Below are positions 54,351 to 64,000 of a stretch of DNA of 64,000 nucleotides, piece by piece. Under the pieces are notes generated by a model. The model saw only the letters and a program-made list of their open reading frames with translations, searched no databases and was not told the origin of the DNA. The stretch spans positions 372,001-436,000 of the forward strand of contig CANTUR010000834.1 of the NCBI GenBank assembly GCA_947683625.1, given 5' to 3'. The position numbers and the translations under genes were made by a program. How positions within the stretch are numbered: the first letter of the stretch is position 1; the number at the start of each line of letters is the position of its first letter. The DNA is from Mallotus nudiflorus (lineage: Eukaryota; Streptophyta; Magnoliopsida; Malpighiales; Euphorbiaceae).

Positions 54351-55057
54351 TAGGGGCTTTGTACTTGTAGAAAATAATTTTCTATTTTATAACTCTAGTT
54401 TTCAAAGAAAACTGAATTTTCATTTTCCATAAAAAAATTTAAAATATTGTGTTAATTTGTTAAATTTAGAAAGTTTTTTTTCCAATTTTAAAAGTTATAT
54501 TAATTATTATAATATAATATTTCTTTTTTACATATTTTTACTGCACCAAAAAAATAGGTATTCTGACATTTTAAAAAAATTGTGTAAATAAAATTCCTTG
54601 CAAAAAAATAGGCAATAGTTAACAATTCAAATATTCTAACGTTAAAAAAAATTGTATATATAAAATCAATTGCTAAAAAATAAGTAATAGTTAACAATCT
54701 AATTGTTATTAAAAATAGTTATTCTAACATTAAGTAAATTATGTATGTATACAATTCATTTTGTAATATTATTAAACTCATAAAAAAAATGTTGCATAGT
54801 TTGAAAAAATAAAAAAAATAGTAAAAGTGATTGGTTGAGAATTGAATTTGGTTGAATTATATATATCTCTGTATTTTTTAATTAGAAAATAATATAAATT
54901 AGGTTTTCAAATTCTATTAAAAATTTTGAAAATAAGAACTGTATTCTTTGGAAAATTTTAAAAAATTAAAGCATTTGAACATAAAACTCCATTTTCTATT
55001 TTTCATAGAATTTTTTTTTTAAAAACACCTCTTATTTTCCACTAATAAACAGCCTCT
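54351..55057. mobile_element. Second insert in the LINE, MITE-like, about 0.7 kb
   Basis: The ends are imperfect inverted copies over about 28 bases: GGGGCTTTGTACTTGTAGAA at the left and, reversed, AGAGGCTGTTTATTAGTGG at the right, both running into GAAAATAA. The interior is very AT-rich with no coding frame. LINE RNase H resumes right after it. No clear target duplication was seen. Confidence 0.6.
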
Positions 55058-55273
55058 CAGTCTCTGCTTAGTTCCTTTCCTTTTCTTTTCTTTCTTTCTC
55101 TCATGTTCCCAGAATTTTGAACAAGGTGACTCACTCTACTGCTAGATGGGCATTAGAAGTTGCTGATATTGTTTTTTTGATGAAGGATGTTCCATCATGT
55201 GCTTACCCTTCTGTATTAGAGGATATTACCTCTATTTCTTAGTTTTCTATAGTTCTTTTCCCTCAAAAAAAAA
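55058..55273 (+). pseudogene. LINE RNase H end and poly-A tail
   Basis: FPRILNKVTHSTARWALEV-type coding (from about 55107; PRILNKVTHSTARWALEVAD) is the end of plant LINE RNase H, with the histidine of the active site. It goes on to VPSCAYPSVLEDI near 55190. The element ends in CCCTCAAAAAAAAA at 55259-55273. Confidence 0.75.
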
Positions 55274-55322
55274 TATTGGAGGACACCATACTCTTCGACT
55301 TGCGTGCATGTCCACATGTATA

Positions 55323-55574
55323 ACGTACAGCTATTGGAGAACATTGTACTATTGTAATGCTGCAATGATTTATCCTATCAAACTTTCAAAAGATCACGTC
55401 ATTATTTTCTTCCTTTTTAGGCTATTCAACGCAAACGTACAATTATTGGAGAACATTACACTATTGTAATGCTGCAATGATTTATCCTATCAAACTTTCA
55501 AAAGATCACATCATTATTTTCTTCCTTTTTAGGCTATACAACACAAAGGAAATAGCTTTGAAAGAGAGAGAGAG

Positions 55575-55619
<45 letters not shown>

Positions 55620-55742
55620 TGTACAATTATTAGAGAACATTATACTATTGTAATGCTGCAATTATCCTATCAATCTTTCAAAAGATCACATCATTATTTC
55701 TTCCTTTTTAGGCTATGCAACACAAAGGAAATAGCTTTGAAC
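55323..55742 (+). repeat. Three-copy tandem repeat, about 112-base unit
   Basis: Units start near 55323, 55435 and 55619, each with CTATTGTAATGCTGCAAT, then TTTCAAAAGATCAC and CTTCCTTTTTAGGCTAT. Units 2 and 3 share the extra end CACAAAGGAAATAGCTTTGAA. A GA/TA microsatellite (55563-55616) parts them. Confidence 0.9.
55563..55616. repeat. GA/TA compound microsatellite
   Basis: (GA)n passes into (TA)n, between repeat units 2 and 3. Confidence 0.95.
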
Positions 55743-57119
55743 GGTCGGTATCTGAAGTTGGATTTAGTATTTTTATAAGAAAAGGTCTGGCACTTGTCAC
55801 AGCTAACTCTTTTTTCTTTCATTTCTTTTCCTCATACCTCATCTTTTTTTTTTTTAATTTATAATTTAAATATGTGGATATGACTATATGAAATATATTG
55901 TATAATAAAGAGATTTTAATGTTATATATGTTATTTTTTTTAACGAAGTTAAATTTACTTTACTTGTAATTCAAATTAAGGAACAAAAATTAGCTATGTT
56001 CTTTCTCACTTTTAATTGTGTATGATTTATGAATTAAATGATTAAAATATTTCAATAAAATTGAATAAAATTAATATGAATCATATAGTTCAAGAAGTAA
56101 ATTGAAATAAATTTTAAATTATAATTCAATTAATAATTTATTCATAAATTAAGATAAAATTGATGGTTTCTCCTTAAAATTTTTATCCCTGTGTTGATTC
56201 AGATTTTATTTTGGCCTACAGGTTCAGCAATGGACTGTGTTGTACTGAGCCCTTTCCAAGATGTTCAACAGCACAATTTGTATCATCCTTTCCTGTTATC
56301 TAACATATTTTTGTTAGTTTATTTAAAGGCAATAAAAATAATCTTACAGAACATTTTTTTAGTCTAATTTAATATATAATTCATTTTCTAATATATATGC
56401 ATAAACACTGTACAGTTACTATAGTATTTTAAATAAAAATCCAATGTTGTCTATTTTTAATTAAACAAAATATTCACTTGATTAAATGTATATAATATTA
56501 AATTACGTAATATATGAAAAAATATGTAAAACATTTATATAAAACTTTTTAAAAAATTATACATAACATTAAAAAACTTATTATATATATAATGTAGTCA
56601 TTTTTTTTATAAAATATACAACTTATTAATTTATATATTAATTAATATTCCATTTAGTTAATATATTTTTTTCATTCTAAAATTATGAAAATATAAAGAT
56701 TCAATCACAACAAAAGCAATCATTTACCTGCAATCTCTCACAATAAACTGATACCCGAAAAAACTAGAAAAGAAGTCGCAGGGAAGAGTCAAAACTAACA
56801 TTCCACCCTTTCGTTTGCAAAATCTTAGATTGTATTTCTGATTTCTCTACATTTTACGTTAGATTTCGTATTCCCCTGTTCCTAGAGAGAGTATTAGTAG
56901 TCCGCGTCACACCTACCCCACCGACACCCATGTTAGAAGGTCATTGCTTGACAGCATCTAGCACGACTACTAGTAGCAGAGTGACAAGCACTAATTTATA
57001 AAAATCAACCCATGCGACATTTGCACCCTTATATTTGTTTTGCTTGCAATGGATTTCATTTCATGTATTCCCTTAACCAACAATATCCATAACCTTATTA
57101 CCATTAATTTAAGATTGAA
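55743..57119. other. No gene recognised; very AT-rich
   Basis: The only less AT-rich patches are 56205-56300 and 56750-57000. The first follows a CCTACAG splice-acceptor-like word and has a short open stretch, but it is too short to call. Confidence 0.45.
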
Positions 57120-57517
57120 AACTTCAAAAGATATATATATTTTGAGACTATCATATTTCATTTATTAATAAAAAGAGATTTTCATTATTACTGGTAAATA
57201 AGTTTCTTAAATAGTTAATTCTACATGAGGTAATTAAGTATGTGACTTGATAGTAAAATTTTTAGTGAAATTTGAATTCTATTCTAAATTATCCTTGGTT
57301 GATCATTATCAATGGAACAATAATGAATAAAGATTAGTATGAAGTTGACTAATTATTATGTTTTACTGAACATGTATATGAAATATTAAGTCAAATACAT
57401 AGGTACATATTTGGACAAATGATATACCGGATTGACCTGCTATGCGAATACCACATGGATAATTCTCATAAATAATTCTCATCACAGTAGTACTATTTCA
57501 ATCCTCTGACCTAAGAT
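57120..57517 (+). mobile_element. Fragment of a family E-like LTR
   Basis: This resembles 20090-20440 in order: TTATTAATAAAAAG, AAGTATGTGACTTGATAGTAA, ATTATGTTTTACT, ATATTAAGTCAA. It ends where the Copia element begins at 57518, so that element probably landed in it. Confidence 0.55.
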
Positions 57518-59821
57518 TGAAGGAATCGATTACATGCACCAGATTATAAACGAAAGAGTGGTGTGAACACGAATTTGGTTAGAGTTAATTTCAAAAAATT
57601 TCTCTAGCATGCAACCCTTGCATAAAAAGCAAGAATTCCTAATAGCCCAAATATCATATCAAATGTAATTTACACAACTAAATGCTTGCATGCTTAATAT
57701 ACAACATAAAATAAAAATTCACAAACAAAAAAAACACATAGCATGTAAAGAGAAGAGATCTACATCTAAGAGTTTAGTAACTTTTACAAACTCCAAATGT
57801 TGGTAGTACACTTGACAAGCTTTAGGAAATGGTTGATGCAAATCTACAAGCTCCTAGCTCCTCAAATGTGAAGTCTCTAGCTTGAAACACACAAGTGGCA
57901 CCGGAATGACTCCAAACTTTTAAAGAATCTCTACTCACAAGCTCCTTCTTTGTAGTGACCCAAAACTTGCTAAAGCTCCTTTCCTTTCTTGGATGATGTA
58001 GAACTTATTGCCTCTTTTGGATGGATGTAGATTGATCTTGCACAACTCTTATACAAGGATGATGACAATGGACTAATTAAGAAATACAACTCTTGTATGT
58101 CTCACTCACACACTCACAACACTTAGAAGAAAGATGAAAAAGACGACTCAACTCTTGAGTGTTCACTCTTATTTTTTTCTTAGTGTTTGAATGTCTCTAA
58201 TGGAAGTGGTAAGTCAAATGTGTAGAGAATATCCACCTTGCCATGGTGTCACTCATGTAATCACATTGCATGGAAAGCACATGCTTAGGTGGCCACCATG
58301 CAAATATGATCATCACATATGCTTATGCTTATATGGCACCTCCTTTAATAAGTAGGCTTTAGTTAATTGGGCTCATTTAACTCTTATATTGGCCTATCTC
58401 TACAACATGCACTAATTAGACGTATAGGCTTTATTTAACACTTAAATAAGGCCCTTCTCACTAATACACTTAATTATTTAAGCCAATCCATCATCCATTA
58501 AGCTAAATGTATATATCCCATCTCATGGTCCATATCCAAAGTAGTATTTTTGGCAAATATCAATTTGGTCCTTAAACTTAATATCACATGTTAAATTAAG
58601 TCCAAATTATATTTAATAGTCCTAACCTTTGAATTAGATTTCGAGATATGCTAGATCCCTGCACAAGCAAAAATCCAATTCAATTAATTTAATTAATTAA
58701 TTAAACACTTTAATTAATAATCAAATTAATTATTATCATTGTTAGTGCTACTCTTATGTGTGTGACTTACTAGGTTCAAGTCCAAATAGCAATGGAAATA
58801 AATAATATTAACTCTTAATATTATTGGAAACTCTTTCTTAGCTAAATGTGAAAATCCTAATTGATCACATTTAGTTTCCATAAGTTGTGAGTGACCCCTA
58901 GCATAGATGTCACGACTACCCAATTAGAAATGAATGCTATCTGTGGATTCACAAGAACTATAGAACATAATTATTGTGCACTCAATGTCCCTTCATTTGA
59001 AGATATCGACATCGACTTGAGTCATGGTCAGTCAAACTCTAATTGCCTCAATCATATGACCTCATCTTGAGTTCAATTCTTGATAAAACATGAATTCTAC
59101 AAAAAATGCTTTCTAGCACTTAAAATGCTTATCGTTTAAGTCAAGTTTGACTTGGCCAGGTACTTACTCATTGAGAACAACTTAGATAGCATAAGATTTT
59201 ATCCTGCTTCACTCTAGATAATGAATTCCATCTTGGCCGATCATTTATCCCTACATATAACTGACTAGAGCCATCACATGCTATATCCCCATACATGGCT
59301 AGCACAAATATGTGAGCGGTAACAAACTCTAACCACCTATATGTGGACTACCGTGTCACCTTAGGTCAAAGGACCATATGCACCTTTATGTCTAAGAAAG
59401 TAATTACTGACAAAAGTGAATTTCCATGCAATCACTTATCTTACGTCACTGTTCAATCCACCCATCACATGTGCATCTACATGTCTATTCTGATATCTTA
59501 TATCAAGTAGCATGAGACTCACTACCTCCCACTATCGATATCACATACCGATCAAGGAAAACAAATAGAGGTGATAGTTTATAGATTAATACTACCCATT
59601 TATTAATCCTATAACTATGTACATTTTATAGCATATGTACTAAAAGAATATGTCACTCATATTATTAACTCTTGATAATAAACTCTTTTAATATAGTGCT
59701 AAAGGGTAAATACTTAAATAAACAAACACTTTATTTAAATGAATATTTTATTACTATAAGGATAAAAGTACAATGTCATTTATATTACAAGAACTAGCAC
59801 TAGGGCACATATATATGAACA
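57518..59821 (-). repeat. 3' LTR of the Copia element (family A), 2.3 kb
   Basis: On the minus strand it begins TGTTCATATATATG directly after the purine tract (59822-59833) and ends in CCTTCA. It matches the split LTR at 42399-48024 over its whole length, and that match was used to place the ends. No gene is supported inside it (the short open stretch at 58726-58923 is not coding). Confidence 0.8.
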
Positions 59822-59833
59822 ATCTCTCACTTG

Positions 59834-61170
59834 CATTAGTGTCATTCATTGCAATGTCTAAGACCCATTTTCTCAAGATGATGGTTTAACTAGAACTAGG
59901 AGAGCGCCTTAGTCAGTGGATTACCCGCATTATCATCTGAAGCTACCTTTTGCACAAGTACATCGCCCTTTCTAACAAGTTCTCTGATAATATGATAGTG
60001 CCTTTCTATATGTTTGGATTTTTGGTAAGAACTTGGTTCCTTTGCTAAAGTGATGGCTCTATTATTGACGCATAAGAGAGGAACTGCCAACTCAATGGAA
60101 GGAACAACTCCTAGTTCGGTGATAAACTTTTGAATCTAAACAGCTTCCTTAGCAACGTCCAATGCAGCTAAGTACTCAAACTCTATAGTGGAATCAATAA
60201 TGATATTTTACTTGGAACTCTTCCAGCTTACTACACCTCCATTACAGGTGAAGACAAACTCAAAGATAGTTTTATCATCCACATCTGACTGAAATCAGAG
60301 TCTGTGAAACTTGTAAGCTATAAATACCTCCTCTATAAGTCAAGACTAATCCTTAGTCCTTCTCAAGTACTTAAGGATAGTCCTTCTCAAGTACTTAAGG
60401 ATAGCCTTAACTGCCACCCAATGCTCCAAGCTTGGGTTGGATTAAAACTTGCTAATCACACTAATAGCATAAGTAATGTTCGACCTAGTACACAATATAG
60501 CATGCAATAGGCTTCCTATAACCGAAGCATAAAGAACTTTGGCCATTTTCGCCATGTCCTTCGGTGTCTTAGGCAACATCTCCTTAGATAGGTGGATACC
60601 ATGCCTTAAAGGTAATAATTCCCTCTTAGAATCAAGCATAATGAACCTCTTTAACACTTTTTCCAAGTAAAGACTTTGGGATAAACCTATCATTCTTTTT
60701 AATCTATCTCTATAGACTCAAATCTTAAGAATATAGGTAGCCTCCCCTAAGTCTTTCATTGAGAAGTTTTAGACAACCATACTTTTATAGAGGTGATCAT
60801 ACTGACATCATTACCAATCAAAAGAATATTATCAACATACAAGACTAGGAAAGTGAGTTAGCTCCCACTAACCTTCTTATAAACACATGGCTTATCCTCA
60901 TTCTTAATGAAACTATAAGAATGGATAGCCTTATTGAAATGATGATTCTAACTCCTTAAAGCTTGCTTTAAACCATATATTAATCATTAAGCTTGCAAAA
61001 TTTTAAGCTTTCCTTAAATTCAAAACCCTTGGGTTGCTCCATGAAAATGTTTTCATGAACATGGCCATTAAGGAAGGTGGTATTGACATCCATTTGCCAA
61101 ACCTCATAATCATAGTGTCCGACTATAGCAAGAAGAATTTGAATGGATTTAAGCATGGCTACTAACAAGA
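59834..61170 (-). pseudogene. pol: Decayed Copia reverse transcriptase and RNase H
   Basis: RT shows WQMDVNTTFLNGHVHENIFM at about 61110-61050. The catalytic box near 60845-60825 reads YVDNILLI, with the second aspartate changed to asparagine. The block 60693-60442 has GLSQSLYLEKVLKRF, then SVIGSLLHAILCTRSNITYA. A 24-base tandem duplication at 60355-60402 doubles the peptide ILKYLRRT. RNase H includes NNRAITLAKEPSSYQKSKHI and RHYHIIREL at 60065-59970. The order and motifs are Copia. Stops break the frame. Confidence 0.8.
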
Positions 61171-61324
61171 AGGTCTCCTCATAGTCAACCCCTTGCCTTT
61201 GGCAAAACTCTTTTGCTACAACCCTAGCTTTATAGGTCTTTACCTTCCCATATGCACCAATCTTTCTCTTAAAGATCCATTTACTCCCAATAGGTATAAG
61301 ACCATCAAGAGGATCAATAAATGT

Positions 61325-62750
61325 CTAGGCTTGGTTTACATACATGGAATCCATTTCAGTTCTCATTGCCTCAAGCCATCTTAAATAATCTTTATCACAT
61401 AAAGCTTCTTCATATGTAGTAGGATCATTATCATGAATGCTATTTTCATGAACATGCAACTCTTGCACATCATGAAGAAAATCGTATCTCCTTGGAGGAT
61501 GAGATACCCTACTAAACCTTCTAGGAGTTGGTGTGATGACATTCTTAATTAGAATAGGCTCTTCTGGTTGATCAATGTCCATTTAATCAATTTATTGGGC
61601 TTTTTTAGATGACTCCTCATCTAAAATTATCTTCCTTCCTTTTCCACCTTCCTTAATATACTCTTTCTAAAGGAATATAACATCTCTGCTTACAACAACA
61701 ACTTGTTCAATAGGAAGATAAAAGCAATACCCCAAACTATCTTTAAGATATCCAACAAACCTTCCTTTCATCAATTTTACTTCCAACTTGTCTGATTTTA
61801 GATTTTTAATAAAAGCTTGGGCACCCCAAAATCTTAACATGCTTAAAACTTAGTGACCTACCATTCCATATCTCATATGGTGTGGTAGAAATGGACTTAG
61901 ATGGAACACAATTAAGGATGTAAGAGGTTATTTGGAGAGCAAAACCCCAAAGTGATATAAGAATATCGGTGTAGCTCCTCATGGAACGTATTATATATAA
62001 TAAAGTATGATTCCACCTCTCAGACACACCATTTAATTGAGGTGTTCCAAGCAGTATGCATTGTGATGCAATACCATATTCCTTAAGGAACTCAATGAAC
62101 TCGGTACTTAAGTATTCACCTCCTCGATTCGATCTTAGAGTCTTAATACTTTTCCTAGTTTGGTTTTCTACTTGGGCTTTGAACTCCTTGAACTTTTCAA
62201 AGGATTCACTTTTGTTCTTTATAAGAAAAAAATGCCCATACCTTGATAGATCATCTATAGAGTTATAAAGTAGTAGAAACCACCTCTAGCCATTTCACTG
62301 AATGGTCCATATACATCACCATGTATGATCTCCAATACATCATTGGCTCTTGCCATTTATCCAACAAATGGTGATATATTCATCTTATCTTGAAGACAAG
62401 CCTCACAAGTTGAATTAGATATGGATTTAAGATTGCTCTAGATTCCTATCTTTTCCAACTTTATAATCCTATCCTTTGTAATATGATATAATCTCAAGTG
62501 TCCTAGATGTTTAGAGTTAGAGGCATTTTTAATGAGCATCGCATTTGCATCACTCACATTAATTTAAGGCTTATTATTATTGGACATATTATTAATATAA
62601 TATAAACCATGTATTAAATAACCCATGCCAACCAATTCATTTCCAAAATGAATCTTACATACATCTCTACTAAAAAGGAATTCATAACCCATTTTGGTTA
62701 AACTAGAAATAGAGATAATGTTTTTATAGGCATTAGGTACATACAATACA
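61325..62750 (-). pseudogene. pol: Decayed Copia integrase and RT linker
   Basis: The part 62746-62564 is the pre-integrase region (MYVPNAYKNIISISSLTKMG). Integrase motifs lie in 62300-61806, including NGVSERWNHTLLYIIRSM, then YILNCVPSKSISTTPYEIWN and LGCPSFY. The 61582-61325 part is the integrase to RT linker, with RRFSRVSHPPRRYDF and TYEEALCDKDYLRWLEAM. Stops and frame changes are present. Confidence 0.8.
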
Positions 62751-62835
62751 TCATCTAATAACCAAACATGATTATATAAATCAATTGAAGTGGATCCTAT
62801 AGCCTTGGCTGCAACACTTGCTCCATTCCCAAGTC

Positions 62836-63480
62836 TTAAGGCCTCAACCTCCTCTCACTTACTAGATCCTGCAAGGATAAAAAAATGTTAGAACTTGCAT
62901 CGGTATCTAATACCCATGAATTAGATGAGCTGTTAGAACATTTAGAAGCAAATAAGTTAGAGAAAGTCTCACCTTCTCCTTTTTTGGCCTTTCCCTTTAT
63001 CTTGGGAGACTCATGGAACTTAGGACAATTCCTCTTCCAATGTCCTTCACCTTGGCAATGGAAACACTTTCCCTTGCCTTTCTTTTCCCTTACAATGGCC
63101 TTGCCTTTATTCTTGGCTATGCCACTTGTGGGCTTAACAACACTTATCTTGCCTTTCTTATTTTTATTGCCTTTCTTCTTAGTCTTACTAGAAGTGGCAA
63201 TAAGTGCAACCACTTTCCCTTTGCTCCCATGGAAAGCCTTTTAGGCTATTACAAGCATATTCAAAAGCTCCTCAAGAGTGCACTCTATCTTGTTTATATG
63301 GAAGTCGATAATGGTTTGCTCAAAAGATTTGGAAAGGGATTAAAGGATCAAGTCCACTTGGAGGTGGAAGTCCATTATGAAGTCTAGACTCTCTAGCTCC
63401 TCTATTAATCTAATCATGGAGTTCACATAGGCTCCCACTTTCTCCCTCATCTTAGCATGGAAAAGCTGCTTAGGTATCTT
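62836..63480 (-). pseudogene. gag: Decayed Copia gag and protease start
   Basis: From about 63470 the minus strand reads a gag segment ending with NKIECTLEELLNMLVIA. A basic part (63213-63110) and an intact zinc knuckle CFHCQGEGHWKRNC (about 63063-63022) follow. The protease begins near 62915 with SWVLDTDASSNIF, where the usual DTG is DTD, so the active site is probably lost. The 5' part of gag is missing beyond 63480. Confidence 0.8.
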
Positions 63481-64000
63481 ATATATAGCGGTCCTACTTT
63501 AGGTTTGATGATCTCATATTATCAAGTTTTTGTGAAAGGTAACAAGATTAATTAGTTATATGACATTGTTATTTTACCATTTGATTTGGAGTTTAATTAT
63601 AGTGGCCTCTTACTAACTTGGTGAATCCTACACTTCCAAAGTAGGAAATAAAAATCCCTTGTTGGATGGATTTCTAGTGGGTGATGGAATTCTTAATGGG
63701 CCTCTAATATTCCTTAGGTACACATTGCCATACTTAGAATAATAGGTCTCATTAAGTAGACAACTCTTGTCCATCATATCTCATATAAGGTTCCATCAAT
63801 CGAACTCCTATTGTTATGAGCCTCAGGTACATATTGCCATTCTTGACCTTTGGAATTATTTAGGTCCACATTGATGGATCAGTGAAATATATGGATTTGA
63901 ACACTACAAACCTCAAGTACTCCTATTTACCATTCTTGGCCCATAGTGTATCCATACACCCACAACATCTCATGATTAACAATAACACTACATGAATCTC
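63481..64000. other. No gene recognised; imperfect repeated phrase
   Basis: Three variants of a phrase around AGGTACATATTGCCATTCTT occur near 63715, 63825 and 63915, about 100 bases apart. The stretch does not match Copia gag or an LTR in this window. It may be leader sequence of the Copia element or another repeat. Confidence 0.4.

Larger units (their letters stand above)
49440..55273 (+). mobile_element. L1-type LINE with RNase H, decayed, carrying two inserts
   Basis: On the + strand an endonuclease, reverse transcriptase, zf-RVT and RNase H domain follow in L1 order, and the element ends in an A-run (about 55265-55273). No complete ORF1 was found. The start is set near 49440, where a 5'-like region begins; this limit is uncertain. 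A 24-base near-repeat (word GAGCTTCTTAGTGC) lies at 49452-49505. Two unrelated DNA segments interrupt the coding part (52726-53205 and 54351-55057). Confidence 0.8.
57518..63480 (-). mobile_element. Copia retrotransposon with family A LTR, 5' side missing
   Basis: Read on the minus strand, decayed gag, protease, integrase, RT and RNase H are followed by a purine tract and a 2.3 kb LTR. Gag is cut off at about 63480. No 5' LTR or primer site is found in the rest of the window, so the element is truncated or disrupted there. This element identifies the LTRs at 1-1317 and 42399-48024 as Copia-type. Confidence 0.8.

Noticed and set aside
55323..55742. CRISPR-like array
   Set aside because: Three long units with no spacers, in plant DNA. 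This is a tandem repeat.
56205..56300. Possible host exon after a CCTACAG acceptor-like word
   Set aside because: Short, with no donor, no partner exon and no recognisable peptide.

Overview
The window reads as plant nuclear DNA, most likely eudicot heterochromatin. It is AT-rich, packed with LTR retrotransposons (Copia and Gypsy), and also holds an L1-type LINE with a C-terminal RNase H, small non-autonomous DNA elements, and an integrated copy of a plant pararetrovirus (Caulimoviridae). I found no intact host gene. Every coding region I recognise belongs to a mobile or viral element and carries stops or frameshifts. The species cannot be told from the sequence.

Layout. 1-1317: 3' part of a large Copia-type LTR (family A). 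2770-5227 and 15721-15937: decayed + strand Gypsy, split inside RNase H by a 10.5 kb Sirevirus-like Copia element (5228-15720). That Copia element has two ~1.07 kb LTRs, gag-pol, an additional ORF with its own LTR-like promoter, and a row of purine tracts. 16240-17790: LTR-like sequence and a decayed ORF. 17884-19268: solo LTR of the Sirevirus type, minus strand. 19274-33038: nested stack made of an unrecognised minus-strand reading frame, interrupted by a solo LTR (20019-20763 plus 31922-32715), itself interrupted by a complete minus-strand chromovirus-like Gypsy (20764-31921, two 3.1 kb LTRs). 33039-40230: near full-length, decayed, petuvirus-like endogenous pararetrovirus. 42399-48024: second family A LTR, split by a 3.4 kb solo LTR (43265-46673) related to the chromovirus LTR. 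48411-48668: foldback element. 49440-55273: LINE with two inserted elements. 55323-55742: three-copy tandem repeat. 57120-57517: LTR fragment. 57518-63480: minus-strand Copia with a family A LTR, truncated at its 5' side.

The elements form a readable insertion history. In four places, joining the flanks on paper puts homologous sequence or a reading frame back in register: Gypsy RNase H around the Sirevirus; the LINE around two inserts; LTR A-family sequence around the solo LTR; and the unknown reading frame around the 12.7 kb nest. The points most worth a second look are the pararetrovirus with its inverted terminal piece, the Sirevirus additional ORF with a promoter resembling the element's own LTR, and the tRNA-like segment inside the insert in the LINE. 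All homology calls are by eye from motifs, and no database search was run.
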